DNA of 64,000 bases, taken from Succinivibrio sp. (lineage in GTDB: Bacteria > Pseudomonadota > Gammaproteobacteria > Enterobacterales > Succinivibrionaceae). The stretch covers positions 1-64,000 of the forward strand of contig JAILLS010000068.1 of the NCBI GenBank assembly GCA_024693025.1. The letters run 5' to 3'. Below, piece after piece: positions 26,150-35,791 of the stretch. The stretch's first letter is position 1. Each line of letters begins with the position of its first letter. The position numbers and the translations under genes are program-made. The notes beneath the pieces are model-generated. The model saw nothing but the letters and a program-made list of their open reading frames with translations, made no database searches and was not told where the DNA came from.

Positions 26150-27538
26150 TTAGGATTTCTTCTTGGTGGGTCTTGGAAAATTGGGAATAATGGTATCCTT
26201 AGCTCTGGTGACCACCAGGGCATTTTCCGGGATCCTAAGCCTATGAGTCACAGTTGTTCCGGCTCCGATCGTCACTCCCTTGGGAATTGTAACGGGGGCG
26301 ACCAGCTGGGTATCTGAACCGACAAAAACCTCATCTCCGATTTCAGTACGGAATTTATTGGCGCCGTCATAATTACAGGTGATGGTACCAGCTCCGATAT
26401 TGACATTGACCCCGATGGTGGCATCGCCAAGATAGCTTAAATGTCCGGCCTTGGTATCAGCCTTGAGGGTGGATTTCTTCACCTCGACAAAGTTGCCCAC
26501 ATGTACTCTGTCCTCGAGCACTGAGCCTGGTCTGATTCTGGCAAACGGACCTACGGTGGTGGCCTGCTTAAGCTCGGAGCCCTCGATAACCGTATAAGGG
26601 GAGAGTACCGTCTTATCGCCGATGACACAGTCCCTGAGCACGCAGCCAGGTCCGATGCTGACCTCATTACCGAGCTTTACCTCGCCTTCAAAAACGCAGT
26701 TTATATCGATAAAACAATCTGTTCCACAGCTTAGCGAGCCGCGCAGATCAAAGCGCTTCGGATCTGCAAACATCACCCCGGCCTCCATCAGCCTGAGCGC
26801 CTGCATCTGCTGGTAGAGGCGTTCTACCTGGCTGAGCTGAACCTTGGAGTTAACCCCCTGGAAGAAATCAAAATTATCACAGACCTCGAGGCTGACCTGC
26901 TTGTGCTCCTGCACCAGCATGCCGGCCAGATCGGTCAGATAATATTCGCCCTGGGCATTGTTATTGCCAAGTTTAGGCAGATAAGTCTTAAGAATCTCAC
27001 AGGGAGCGGCGATGATGCCGGTATTGACTTCTCTGATCTGCTTTTCCTCGGCTGAGGCATCCTTTTCTTCAACGATCTTCTCAAGCTGATCCTGACGGCG
27101 GACAATACGTCCATAGCCAAAGGGATTAGGCGCAAGAGAGGTCAGAACGATCAGCGCCTGATCCGTAAGTTTACAGGTGAGATCCTTTAAGGTCTGTGCC
27201 GGGGTAAGCGGCGTATCGCCATAGAGCACAAGCACTTTTGCGTCAGCTGCGATCAGGGGCAGTGCCTGTAAAACGGCATGTCCCGTGCCGAGCTGCTCGT
27301 GCTGAATCACGGTGTCGGTAAGATTCTGCAGCTCAGGTGGCAGGGTATGGAGCATCTCTTCGACCTTCGCGGCGCCATGTCCGAGCACCACATGAATTTT
27401 ACGTGGTTCAAGTTGGGCGGCAGTCTCGATCACATGCTGTAACAATGGTTTACCTGCAAGCTTATGCAGGACTTTAGGTAAGCTGCTGTGCATACGTTTA
27501 CCCATACCCGCAGCTAAAATAACAACTTCAAGACCCAT
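26150..27538 (-). CDS. glmU: Bifunctional GlmU: UDP-GlcNAc pyrophosphorylase / GlcN-1-P acetyltransferase
   Basis: GlmU carries out the last two steps of UDP-GlcNAc synthesis. From the ATG at 27538 it is 462 residues (E. coli 456). The uridyltransferase motif LAAGMGKRMHSSLPKVLH lies at the N-terminus. A left-handed beta-helix follows with hexapeptide repeats and the acetyltransferase residues in RIRPGSVLEDRVHVGNFVEVKKS and NYDGANK. The frame extends to an ATG at 27583, but the extra 15 residues are not family-like. Neither start has a good adjacent ribosome site; an AGGAGG lies at about 27575-27580, too far upstream of 27538. It is followed by glmS. Confidence 0.95.
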   Translation of the reverse strand: MGLEVVILAAGMGKRMHSSLPKVLHKLAGKPLLQHVIETAAQLEPRKIHVVLGHGAAKVEEMLHTLPPELQNLTDTVIQHEQLGTGHAVLQALPLIAADAKVLVLYGDTPLTPAQTLKDLTCKLTDQALIVLTSLAPNPFGYGRIVRRQDQLEKIVEEKDASAEEKQIREVNTGIIAAPCEILKTYLPKLGNNNAQGEYYLTDLAGMLVQEHKQVSLEVCDNFDFFQGVNSKVQLSQVERLYQQMQALRLMEAGVMFADPKRFDLRGSLSCGTDCFIDINCVFEGEVKLGNEVSIGPGCVLRDCVIGDKTVLSPYTVIEGSELKQATTVGPFARIRPGSVLEDRVHVGNFVEVKKSTLKADTKAGHLSYLGDATIGVNVNIGAGTITCNYDGANKFRTEIGDEVFVGSDTQLVAPVTIPKGVTIGAGTTVTHRLRIPENALVVTRAKDTIIPNFPRPTKKKS

Positions 27539-27616
27539 CTTAATTTCAGCATCACTATTCTTTAGTAAACGCTGCCTCCTCATTAAAAATCGTTAGTAGG
27601 TTCTCATGCAGCCGGT

Positions 27617-28393
27617 TTAGGCAGGCTGCCGTTTAAAACTTCTATACATTAAATATAAACCTAAAAGCACAAATGGAATACTTAAAAGCGCACCTAAATT
27701 AAGACCTAAGCCCAGATCATAATCAGCCTGCTCAAGCTTATAAGGTTCAATCAGCATGCGCGCCAGGAACACCAGCACCAGCAGTTCTCCGGTAATAAAG
27801 CCGCTGCCGCGAGTTTTTATCTTTAGATAACAGCACAATAGTATCATAAAGGTGCCTAAATAGGCCGCCGCCTCATAGAGCTGTACAGGATGACGCGGGA
27901 AGTCTTCGCCTAAGGAGGCGAAGATCACCCCATAATCACCCGCGCTTGGGATCCCTAAAATTTCGGCATTGCAGAAATTGCCCAGTCTTATCATGACGCA
28001 GACGAGGGCAATCGGGATGCTCAGCATGTCTGCAAGCTCTAGAAAACCATATTTCTTTTTGCGTACAAAGAGATAAATTGACAGCATGACCCCGATGGTG
28101 CCGCCATGGCTGGCAAGACCGCCTTTCCAGATCTTGAGGATCTCCAGCGGATGGCTTAGATAGAAGTCCGGTTCATAAAAGAAGCAGTGACCAAGTCTGG
28201 CACCAATCACCGTACCGATAAACAGGTAGACGAGCAGCTGATCAAGATCGGCTGTCGCATAATGCTTACGCCTGAAAAAATACTGCATCATAAAGTAGCC
28301 GATAATAAAGCCGCCTGAAAACAGGACGCCATACCAGCGCACTTCAAGAGGACCAAGGGCAAAGGCGAGAGGGGAAATAGTGGAAACAAACAT
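27617..28393 (-). CDS. lgt: Prolipoprotein diacylglyceryl transferase
   Basis: Lgt transfers diacylglycerol to the lipobox cysteine of prolipoproteins. The 258-residue integral membrane protein has about seven hydrophobic segments. It carries the signature region IRLGNFCNAEILG (about 137-149), equivalent to the GRxGNFxNxE Lgt motif, the essential His in SHGGTIG, and HPVQLYEA. The first Gly of the signature is Ile here. The ATG at 28393 is preferred over a TTG two codons upstream. It probably starts the lgt-glmU-glmS-modA-like operon. A substrate, the AcrA-like lipoprotein, is encoded in this window. Confidence 0.94.
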   Translation of the reverse strand: MFVSTISPLAFALGPLEVRWYGVLFSGGFIIGYFMMQYFFRRKHYATADLDQLLVYLFIGTVIGARLGHCFFYEPDFYLSHPLEILKIWKGGLASHGGTIGVMLSIYLFVRKKKYGFLELADMLSIPIALVCVMIRLGNFCNAEILGIPSAGDYGVIFASLGEDFPRHPVQLYEAAAYLGTFMILLCCYLKIKTRGSGFITGELLVLVFLARMLIEPYKLEQADYDLGLGLNLGALLSIPFVLLGLYLMYRSFKRQPA

Positions 28394-28694
28394 ATGCAAA
28401 GTTTAACTGATATCTGTAAAAAATCTAATAAAAAATAACCGGTTAATTTTACCCGATTCAGCTTGGGGATCCATGTTTTCTCATGCTCCCCAGCGCCTGA
28501 AGTCCTGTCTCACTTGAAGATAAAGGCTTATGCCAAGACAGCTTACACGGCAAATTTGCAAGGGCGGTGCAGACTTGAAGTTAAAATCACGAATGCGTGC
28601 CTAAAAGCGCGGTGAAGATCAGAAAACAATTATAATTTTTTGCTAAAATTAACCTGAATATGTCTAGAAACAATTGTAACATTTAGGAATCAAG

Positions 28695-29228
28695 ATGCTA
28701 GTTGCCAGCGAATCTTTATGTGCTGCCTGCGGAATTGTCCTGTTCGGATTAGGCCTGCTGTGCATCTTTATCCCGCGGCATTTTAAATTCGGGGTGCTGA
28801 CTCTGCTCCTCGGAGATTTTTTCTTTGTCCTCGCCATTGCCTATCCGCGCCGCATTTATGATTTTCTGACCTGGTGGGGCTTTGATCATAGTTATTTAGA
28901 GCAGCCCAAGCTGGTGGCAGGAGGGCTCTGCGGCCTTATCATCTTTGCTCTCTGGTATGCGCTGTTCAGGCTGTTCACCAGGGTGCTGTTCCGCAGGGTC
29001 GATGTGGCCAACACGGCGCAGCATAATATTCCGCCTGAGGAACTGCCGATCAATCGTCAGGAAAATGATGATCGCAGATTTGCCCTGGATATTATCGATA
29101 AACATTTCTTTAAAAAAAGTATGCGCGTCAAAAACTCCCGCAAACTGTTAAGAAAATATGATGAATTTGGCGATGCAACCTCTCCTTCTAGTCAGGACAC
29201 CGAGCACTCTGAATCGGCCAAGCCTTAG
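28695..29228 (+). CDS. Small membrane protein of unknown function
   Basis: The protein has 177 residues. Two or three hydrophobic segments lie in the first half (about 5-25, 30-48 and 72-95), followed by a charged cytosolic-type tail rich in Arg, Lys and Asp, ending in a Ser/Glu-rich stretch. I recognise no family motif. The ATG has AGGAATC upstream. The phosphopantetheinyl transferase gene follows after 12 bases, so the two are likely co-transcribed. The 295-base spacer before it (28400-28694) is AT-rich near the gene and otherwise shows nothing I can name. Confidence 0.7.
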   Translation: MLVASESLCAACGIVLFGLGLLCIFIPRHFKFGVLTLLLGDFFFVLAIAYPRRIYDFLTWWGFDHSYLEQPKLVAGGLCGLIIFALWYALFRLFTRVLFRRVDVANTAQHNIPPEELPINRQENDDRRFALDIIDKHFFKKSMRVKNSRKLLRKYDEFGDATSPSSQDTEHSESAKP

Positions 29229-29240
29229 GTGAGAAGCTTC

Positions 29241-30029
29241 ATGTTCAGCGAACTTGCAGTGGGGAGAATTGCCGATCTGATGGCGCTTGAATCCATAGAT
29301 CAGAGGCTTTTTGACTATGCGGCTAGGTTTAAGGGCAAAAGACGTGAAAGTTTTCTTGCAAGCCGCATCTTGCTGTTATTACTTCTAAAAAAAGTCTATC
29401 CTCAGCTAGAACAGCTGCCTAAAATGCTGCTTATGCAGTATGGCAAACCTTATTTTTCTGATTTTAAATGCTATTTTAATCTTACCCATTCAGCGAGCAG
29501 TGCCATTGCCTATATTTCAGATGTGAGCCCCTGTGCGGTGGATCTCGAGTTCTTAAAGCCGCGCTATAATTTTGATGGCCTGAAAAACAAAGTGTTAGGG
29601 CCTGGAGAATGGCCCTATTTCAACGCCGTGGCTGAGAACGTGCAGCTTGAGACTTTTACTGCGCTGTGGACCATTCGTGAATGTGTCTTAAAACTCTCCG
29701 GGCGCGGCTTAGGCGGCTTAAGTCAGATTGAAATAGATCTGGCGCAAAAGAGCATGCGCTGTCCGGATAATCAGTCCGCTCTCATTCACTGTGTGAGATT
29801 TGATGACTATCTTGAGGGCAAGCCTAGCTTCTGCTCCTATTCTGAACCGCTTGGCGAGAGTACCCACAGTCCTGAGGAAGAGCTGGTAGGTCAGGAGAGC
29901 GGCTCTGCCTGTCTCCCGCAGGAGCCCTTCAGTCAGGGACATCGGGGCTTCTGGCAGTTTAAAGCAGGAGAGCTTGAGGCCTTTGAGCAGCCGCGAGCCG
30001 TGATGTGCTTAAGGCTTAATGCTGATTAG
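29241..30029 (+). CDS. 4'-phosphopantetheinyl transferase superfamily protein
   Basis: These enzymes load phosphopantetheine onto carrier proteins. Family features are the THSASSAIAYISD segment and the first Mg-binding acid in CAVDLEFLKPR (normally GIDIE). FTALWTIRECVLKLSGRGLG is the equivalent of the W(S/T)xKEAxxKxxGxG motif, with Arg in place of the usual Lys before the Glu. The ATG at 29241 has AGGTGAG seven bases before it and is preferred over the GTG at 29229. The C-terminal part (after about 190) is divergent and Glu/Ser-rich. It overlaps the convergent Sel1 gene by 14 bases. It could be the AcpT-type or the housekeeping transferase; no carrier-protein gene is nearby. Confidence 0.75.
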   Translation: MFSELAVGRIADLMALESIDQRLFDYAARFKGKRRESFLASRILLLLLLKKVYPQLEQLPKMLLMQYGKPYFSDFKCYFNLTHSASSAIAYISDVSPCAVDLEFLKPRYNFDGLKNKVLGPGEWPYFNAVAENVQLETFTALWTIRECVLKLSGRGLGGLSQIEIDLAQKSMRCPDNQSALIHCVRFDDYLEGKPSFCSYSEPLGESTHSPEEELVGQESGSACLPQEPFSQGHRGFWQFKAGELEAFEQPRAVMCLRLNAD

Positions 30030-30933
30030 GCTGAGGCTTCTGCAGTTTTTCAGCCTGACTGCAGGCTTTGGCATTGCCTAGGGTACAGGCCTTCTCATAA
30101 TATTCGAGTGCCTGTTCTGTCTCTCTGTTGCTTTCATAGAGACTGGCTGCGTTAAAGCAGCCCTGCATATTCAGACCGGCGCAGGCCTGCTCAAAACATT
30201 GTTTTGCCTGCTTTTCATCCTTACTGACCAGCTTGCCCATTAAGTAGACTGCGCCCTGATTGTTGCAGCCCTGTGCATAGTTAAGTTCACAGGAGCGTTT
30301 GACATAGTGCAGGGCGAGGTCCTGATTAGCCTTAACCTGCTTGCCCTCAGTATACAGGGTAAATAACAGATTGCAGCTCTCACCGTCGCCAAGCTGGCAG
30401 GCTTTGGTATAGGCATCAATTGCCTCTGTCCAGTTATTCTGACTGGCCCAGATTCCGCCAAGATAGAGACAGCCCGGAGCATCATCGCCCTGACAGGCAA
30501 GCTCCAGCAGCTTTGCACCATGTTCTGTATTAAGGAGTACCCCGTTGCCCGAGGCATAAAGATAGCCTGCCGCCGAGCAGCCCCTGAGCTCTCCTAGGGT
30601 GCAGGCCTTCTCATATAACTGGGCGGCCTGCGCAAGATTCTGAGAGCAACCAAGACCATTGGCATTCAGCGTGGCCTGATTCATACAGCCTAAGCCAAGA
30701 TTAAGGGCACAGGCGCGCTGAAAATAGGTATAAGCGGTATCGTCCTCCTCAGCAAAGCCTGCCTGTCCGGTCAGATAGTAAGAGCCTAATTCATTGCAGG
30801 CAGAAGCCTGACCTTTGACACAGTGATCTTTAAGCAGACCGGGGTCCTGCTCACTATCCTGCGTCTTGGCGAATGTCGCAGTGCCAAGCATGAGCAGCAG
30901 CGCACTGAGGAGCGCTAACTGATAATGATGCAT
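30016..30933 (-). CDS. Secreted Sel1-like repeat protein with paired cysteines (Hcp-like)
   Basis: The 305-residue protein has a signal peptide (cleavage near TATFA, residue 22). It then has about seven tandem repeats of roughly 36 residues with the pattern A..YEKAC.LG...GC..AG.LY. Each repeat carries two cysteines spaced as in Helicobacter cysteine-rich proteins, where they form a disulfide within each repeat. This predicts a disulfide-locked alpha-alpha superhelix in the periplasm, probably for protein binding. GGAGGT before the ATG supports the start, which lies inside the last 19 bases of dnaE. A DsbA is encoded at 57119. Confidence 0.85.
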   Translation of the reverse strand: MHHYQLALLSALLLMLGTATFAKTQDSEQDPGLLKDHCVKGQASACNELGSYYLTGQAGFAEEDDTAYTYFQRACALNLGLGCMNQATLNANGLGCSQNLAQAAQLYEKACTLGELRGCSAAGYLYASGNGVLLNTEHGAKLLELACQGDDAPGCLYLGGIWASQNNWTEAIDAYTKACQLGDGESCNLLFTLYTEGKQVKANQDLALHYVKRSCELNYAQGCNNQGAVYLMGKLVSKDEKQAKQCFEQACAGLNMQGCFNAASLYESNRETEQALEYYEKACTLGNAKACSQAEKLQKPQPNQH

Positions 30934-33900
30934 TGCTGACCTCCAATATCATGGAAGTTTTCAACCAGCTGCTCAGTTGGGATATAACAGTAATCGCTCT
31001 GACCAAATGTGATCAGCTGATTGTCTATACAGAGGGCAAGATTACAGCCCCGAATGAGATTCTCCTCCTGGGTGCTGTTATAGGTATCAAGCTCCTGTCT
31101 TGTGCGCCTAGCCGCAGTCAGGGTGTGTTTAATCTGCTGCAGATTCTGATTAAAGACTTGTTGTTTAAGACAAATCGTGATCTGCGAGGCCTGACTTGAA
31201 CGCACCTGTTCGAGTGACTGCAGGCGTTTAATCGAGAAGCGGGTTTTATTCTCCTTGGTAATATAGTAACGTCCCTCGACAATCAGCACCAAAGGCGGAG
31301 GGAAAGACTGGACTTTGCTTTTGCCGCGGGTTTTCTCGCCCTGTTTAAAGCTTTGATTGTAGCTGTTCAGGATGGCTTCAAAGACCTCTACATTGCGTCC
31401 ATAGAGGGCCAGTTCAAAGGTAGAGGTACTGTCATCAAGATTGAGGATATAGAACTTGCTGTTATCCCGCTTGGAATAGCCTGAATGGTAATCTACGACC
31501 ACGCCGGCAAAGCTGACCATGATCGGCCGGTCATAACTGCCCGGCAGCAGATTTTTAAGCGGCATCACATTGCAGAAGGTATCAAGCTCTGTCTGATACG
31601 CATCAATAGGATGACCGGAGAGATAGAGTCCTAAGAGTGACTTTTCATAGTAGAGGCGCTGATTGTCACTCCAGGGCTGGCATTCCGTCAGGGCCGGTCT
31701 TACCAGATCATCGTCAAGACTGGCAAAGATATCAATCTGCTGGCTCTGCTGGTTTTTATAATTCTGCTGAGCATGGAGCAGCGCCTGATTGATATTGTTC
31801 ACCATACTCGCGCGGTTTGAATGCAGACAGTCAAGCGCACCGGCTTCAATGAGTTTCTCTAGGTTGTTGGCAGAGAGCAGCTTGCGGCCATCCGGGGTAA
31901 CATAGGTTCTGTTGGCAAAGTCAAAGAGATCCTTATAAGGCCCATGCTTATCGCGTTCCTGTTTGATAAAATTGACAAAATCCTCGCCGATCCCCTTGAT
32001 GGCGGCAAAACCATAGATTACCGCGCCCTGATCGTCTACCCCGAAATTAAACTCACCCACATTCACATTCGGCGGATTGACTTTGATGTTCAGTCTCCGG
32101 CACTCAGCAATATAGGTGATGAGTTTTTCGGTCTTCATGGCATCAGCGGTCATCATGGCTGCCAGAAATTCAGCAGGGTAGTGTACCTTCAGCCATAATG
32201 TCCACCAGGCTACCAGGGCATAGGCTGCAGAATGGGACTTGTTAAAGCCGTATTCAGCAAACTTCTGGACCTGATCGAAAATCTGCATATCGATGTCAGG
32301 ATTACGGCCCTTGGCGATACAGCCTTCCTTAAAGACTCCTTTCTGAGCCGCCATCACCGCAGGGTCCTTCTTACCCATGGCACGCCGCAGGATATCAGCT
32401 TGACCCAGCGAGTAGCCGGCCAGGATCTGCGCCAGCTGCATGACCTGCTCCTGATAGACGATGACGCCATAGGTAGAGTCAAGCACCGGCTTCAGGTCGA
32501 GCTCCTCAAATTCCGGCTGAGGGTAGGAAACCTGCTCGGTACCATGCTTGCGCTTGACAAAGTGCTCCACCATGCCGCATTGAATCGGGCCCGGACGATA
32601 GAGGGCCACCAGGGCCACTAAATCTTCAAAGCGGTCTGGTTTCATATCGCCAATCAGATTGCGCATACCCTGTGATTCAAGCTGAAAGACTGCGGTAGTC
32701 TCGCATTCCTGCAGGGTTTTAAAGGAGGCCGCATCCTCGTAGGGGATCTGGGCGACTTCAAAGACGGGTTTTTTCTCACGTTTAAGCTTTCTTCTTATCA
32801 TTACCATGGCATCTTCAATGATGGTAAGGGTAGTGAGTCCTAAAAAGTCAAACTTAACAAGGCCAGCATGTTCGACATCTTTTTTGTCATACTGGGTGAT
32901 AGGCTTACCGTCGGCATCCAGCATCAGGGGCGAGAATTCGGTCAGACGCGTAGGTGAGATCACCACGCCTGCAGCATGTTTGCCGATACTGCGGATCACG
33001 CCTTCAAGACGCATGGAGATATTGATGAGATTGAGGATTTCCTGATCGTCATTGAGCTTGGCCCGTTCATACAGCCTGCCAAATTCCGGCAGACCATCCG
33101 GAGAATCCTTTTTTCCCAGGGCCTTCTCAAAGGTGGTACCCGGGGCGTCTGGGATAAGCTTGGCGATGTTATCCACCTGTCCGTAAGGCATACCTAAGGC
33201 CTTGCCGGTACCTTTGATGGCCGCTTTGGCGGCAAGGGTACCATAGGCGGCAATCTGGCAGACTGAAATTTCGTTATAGTGTTTGAAAGAAATCTCATCG
33301 TAGTGAGAGCGCACATAGTTGATGGTTTTTTCACGGTTTCTCTGACAGAAGTCCACGTCAAAGTCAGGCATGGAAATGCGGTCAGGATTTAAGAAGCGCT
33401 CAAAGAGCAGATCAAAGCGCAGCGGATCAAAATCGGTGATTCTCAGCGCATAGGCGACCAGGCTGCCTCCGCCTGAGCCGCGTCCGGGACCTACCGGCAC
33501 ACCGTGATTTTTAGACCAGTTAATAAAGTCCTGCACGATGAGAAAATAGCCAGGAAAGCCCATCTTGATAATGACTTCAAGTTCAGTTTCCAGGCGCTTC
33601 TCATAAATCGGCCGTTTGCTTTCGCGCTCCTTAGGATCCGGAAACAGGAAATCCAGGCGCTTTTTGAGGCCTTCACGGGCAAAATCACAGAGCGCTTCGT
33701 CAGTGGATTTTGCTCCGGTATCAAAGTGGGGTAGGCGCGGTTTATCCAGCTCGACAATGCGGGGATCCTTGATATTGCAGCGCATCGCGATCAGGCGCGT
33801 GTTCTCCAGGGCCTCAGGCAGATCTGAGAACAACTCGCGCATTTCAGCCTGTGAGCGCAGATACTGCTGAGGGGAATATCGCTCCGCCATGGTCTGGCTG

Positions 33901-34685
33901 CCGCGCGGGATACCCTCCTGGATTGAGACGCGCACATCGTGCACCTCATAGTCGGAGAAGCCATCCTCACCGCGTGCGGCATCTGAGTAAAGAAAGCGGG
34001 TATCGTTGCTGGCAACCGGCGCGATATTATATTGTTCACATAAGCTTAGAGCAAAGTTTTCAAAGGCTTTTTCGCCATTGCGTCCGGTTCTGGTGATCTC
34101 AAGGCAGAAGCGGTCCCCAAAATGCTGCTGATAAAAAGCTACCCTATCCAGGATGGCTTTGGTGTTGTGGGCCTGATTATAGGCCGCCAGATCTCCTCTG
34201 AAGCCGTCAAGAATAATGAGACCATCTGAAAACTTGGCTAAATGTTCAAGCCTGCAGCAGGCTTCATTGATATCGGGACTGTTTTCAAGTTCGGTGGCAC
34301 TGTTCTTTTTTTCTGGCGCGTTAAGCCCCACCTTCAGCCAGGCATGCGAGAGCAGTTCATAGAGTGAATTCTTGCCGGCCCAGTCCGTAGCCAGCACGGT
34401 CAGCATGAATTTGCGCGGTTTTTCTCCCTGCTCGGTATTTTCATAGACCTGCAGATCTGCTCCCATGATCGGCTTGACGCCAGCGTCCAGACAGGCATTA
34501 TAAAAGCGCACAAAGCCTGCCATATTGTTAAAGTCCGTGACGGCCAGGGCCGGGAAGCCCATTTTGGCTGCGCATTTGACGATCTCTCCCACGTTCTGCA
34601 GACCATCATTGATTGAATAACAAGATCTTAAGTGCAGTGGAATATAGTCTAGCGCATTGGGGATGGTTGAAAATTCAGCTGTCAT
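30915..34685 (-). CDS. dnaE: DNA polymerase III alpha subunit
   Basis: DnaE is the replicative polymerase subunit. The protein has 1256 residues, longer than E. coli (1160). The N-terminal PHP domain reads IPLHLRSCYSINDGL, where the paired His of active PHP domains is degenerate, as in other gammaproteobacterial alpha subunits. The catalytic Asp pair is in MPDFDVDFCQRNR and the third Asp in VKFDFLGLTTLTII. QVMQLAQILAGYSLGQADILRRAMGKK (split motif) and the YGFNKSHSAAYA motif follow, then HhH, OB and a longer C-terminal tail. AAAGGT lies upstream of the ATG. It is followed by the overlapping Sel1 gene. Confidence 0.97.
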   Translation of the reverse strand: MTAEFSTIPNALDYIPLHLRSCYSINDGLQNVGEIVKCAAKMGFPALAVTDFNNMAGFVRFYNACLDAGVKPIMGADLQVYENTEQGEKPRKFMLTVLATDWAGKNSLYELLSHAWLKVGLNAPEKKNSATELENSPDINEACCRLEHLAKFSDGLIILDGFRGDLAAYNQAHNTKAILDRVAFYQQHFGDRFCLEITRTGRNGEKAFENFALSLCEQYNIAPVASNDTRFLYSDAARGEDGFSDYEVHDVRVSIQEGIPRGSQTMAERYSPQQYLRSQAEMRELFSDLPEALENTRLIAMRCNIKDPRIVELDKPRLPHFDTGAKSTDEALCDFAREGLKKRLDFLFPDPKERESKRPIYEKRLETELEVIIKMGFPGYFLIVQDFINWSKNHGVPVGPGRGSGGGSLVAYALRITDFDPLRFDLLFERFLNPDRISMPDFDVDFCQRNREKTINYVRSHYDEISFKHYNEISVCQIAAYGTLAAKAAIKGTGKALGMPYGQVDNIAKLIPDAPGTTFEKALGKKDSPDGLPEFGRLYERAKLNDDQEILNLINISMRLEGVIRSIGKHAAGVVISPTRLTEFSPLMLDADGKPITQYDKKDVEHAGLVKFDFLGLTTLTIIEDAMVMIRRKLKREKKPVFEVAQIPYEDAASFKTLQECETTAVFQLESQGMRNLIGDMKPDRFEDLVALVALYRPGPIQCGMVEHFVKRKHGTEQVSYPQPEFEELDLKPVLDSTYGVIVYQEQVMQLAQILAGYSLGQADILRRAMGKKDPAVMAAQKGVFKEGCIAKGRNPDIDMQIFDQVQKFAEYGFNKSHSAAYALVAWWTLWLKVHYPAEFLAAMMTADAMKTEKLITYIAECRRLNIKVNPPNVNVGEFNFGVDDQGAVIYGFAAIKGIGEDFVNFIKQERDKHGPYKDLFDFANRTYVTPDGRKLLSANNLEKLIEAGALDCLHSNRASMVNNINQALLHAQQNYKNQQSQQIDIFASLDDDLVRPALTECQPWSDNQRLYYEKSLLGLYLSGHPIDAYQTELDTFCNVMPLKNLLPGSYDRPIMVSFAGVVVDYHSGYSKRDNSKFYILNLDDSTSTFELALYGRNVEVFEAILNSYNQSFKQGEKTRGKSKVQSFPPPLVLIVEGRYYITKENKTRFSIKRLQSLEQVRSSQASQITICLKQQVFNQNLQQIKHTLTAARRTRQELDTYNSTQEENLIRGCNLALCIDNQLITFGQSDYCYIPTEQLVENFHDIGGQQCIIIS

Positions 34686-34813
34686 AATTTCTACCTTTGG
34701 TTCGGTAAAATTTTAACAAAAGAACTGCGTAAGCGGTAGAGCACTTGACCGCATCTCCTGCAGGCATCTCAAATCTTAATCAAAAATAAAATTTTATGCA
34801 GATTCTGGAATGA

Positions 34814-35746
34814 TTAGCTGTCCTGACGTCTGCGGTTGAGGTCGGGTTCAAAGCTGCCTGCAAAACGGGAGGCCATTTCATTGACGACCTTAATTCTCGG
34901 TTTATGCGCATTTTCTTCAAGGGAGCACAGTGCCAGCCTGAAATTGCTCCAGGGCAGAGCCTTAAGCACGTAAACATCATTCTTAAATGGAGAGATATCG
35001 TAGACCAGACGCGGCACTACCGAGAGGCCAAAGCCAAGTCCGGTTAGGGAGACAATCGCCTCATGGCCAGCTACCTCAGAATATATCATAGGCGTAATCT
35101 CCAGCGAGGAGAACCATTTTTCTACCTCATGGCGCAGCTGCCCGTGTTCAGGCATGATAAAAGGGGTAGTCTGCAGATTATAGGATTCTACATCGGCTGC
35201 CTGTCCATTCAGTTCAAAGAGGGGAGTACGGGGTGCAATCAGCAGCAGCGGGAAGGAGACCAGATCGACAATGTGATATTTCTCCGAAATATCCACAGGC
35301 AGAGCGGCAATCACAAAGTCAGTCTGCGGATCGCTGAGCTTGTCGAGCGCATCAGCAGGATCTCCGGTCTCTATTCTGATCTCAAGATTAGGCTCAGAGA
35401 GTCTCAGCTCATTGAGCAGCCGCGGAATAAAGAAATAACAGGCAGTTACTGAGCAGAAAATTTTAATGCTGCCATGCAGCCTGCCTGCGGAGCTGTCAAA
35501 ATTGGCCTGTAAATTGGTATAGGCATGCAGCGTATTGCGGGCAAACTGTTCGAATTTACGGCCCTGCTCGGTGATCGTTACGCCTTTTTTATCCCGCAGA
35601 CAGAGTTTGGTATTAAGTTCAGTCTCAAGCTTGTTAAGCGTACGGCTTAAGGTCGAAGGACTCACATTGCACAAAGAGGCCGTCCTGGTCAAATTGGAAG
35701 TCTCGCATAAGCGCAAAAAAGTGGCGGCATCCTTCAGATCAATCAC
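34814..35746 (-). CDS. ilvY: LysR-type regulator IlvY
   Basis: IlvY activates ilvC in response to its acetohydroxy-acid substrates. The 310-residue protein has an N-terminal winged HTH (about 1-60, NVSPSTLSRTLNKLE). Its effector domain contains IFCSVTACYFFIP, ETGDPADALDKL, PFIMPEHGQLRHEVEKWF and MIYSEVAGHEAIVSLTGLG, which closely follow E. coli IlvY. It is divergent from ilvC across a 176-base spacer with LysR-like dyads, which is the classic arrangement. The promoter-proximal dyads probably also mediate autoregulation. Confidence 0.93.
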   Translation of the reverse strand: MIDLKDAATFLRLCETSNLTRTASLCNVSPSTLSRTLNKLETELNTKLCLRDKKGVTITEQGRKFEQFARNTLHAYTNLQANFDSSAGRLHGSIKIFCSVTACYFFIPRLLNELRLSEPNLEIRIETGDPADALDKLSDPQTDFVIAALPVDISEKYHIVDLVSFPLLLIAPRTPLFELNGQAADVESYNLQTTPFIMPEHGQLRHEVEKWFSSLEITPMIYSEVAGHEAIVSLTGLGFGLSVVPRLVYDISPFKNDVYVLKALPWSNFRLALCSLEENAHKPRIKVVNEMASRFAGSFEPDLNRRRQDS

Positions 35747-35791
35747 AACAGGGTCCTCGTTGACAGTTTAGACGGCTTGAACTAGCTTTTG

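Noticed and set aside
34733-34752. GCGGT/ACCGC hairpin as ilvY terminator or dnaE leader element
   Set aside because: Only a 5-bp stem, no T-run, and it may be chance.
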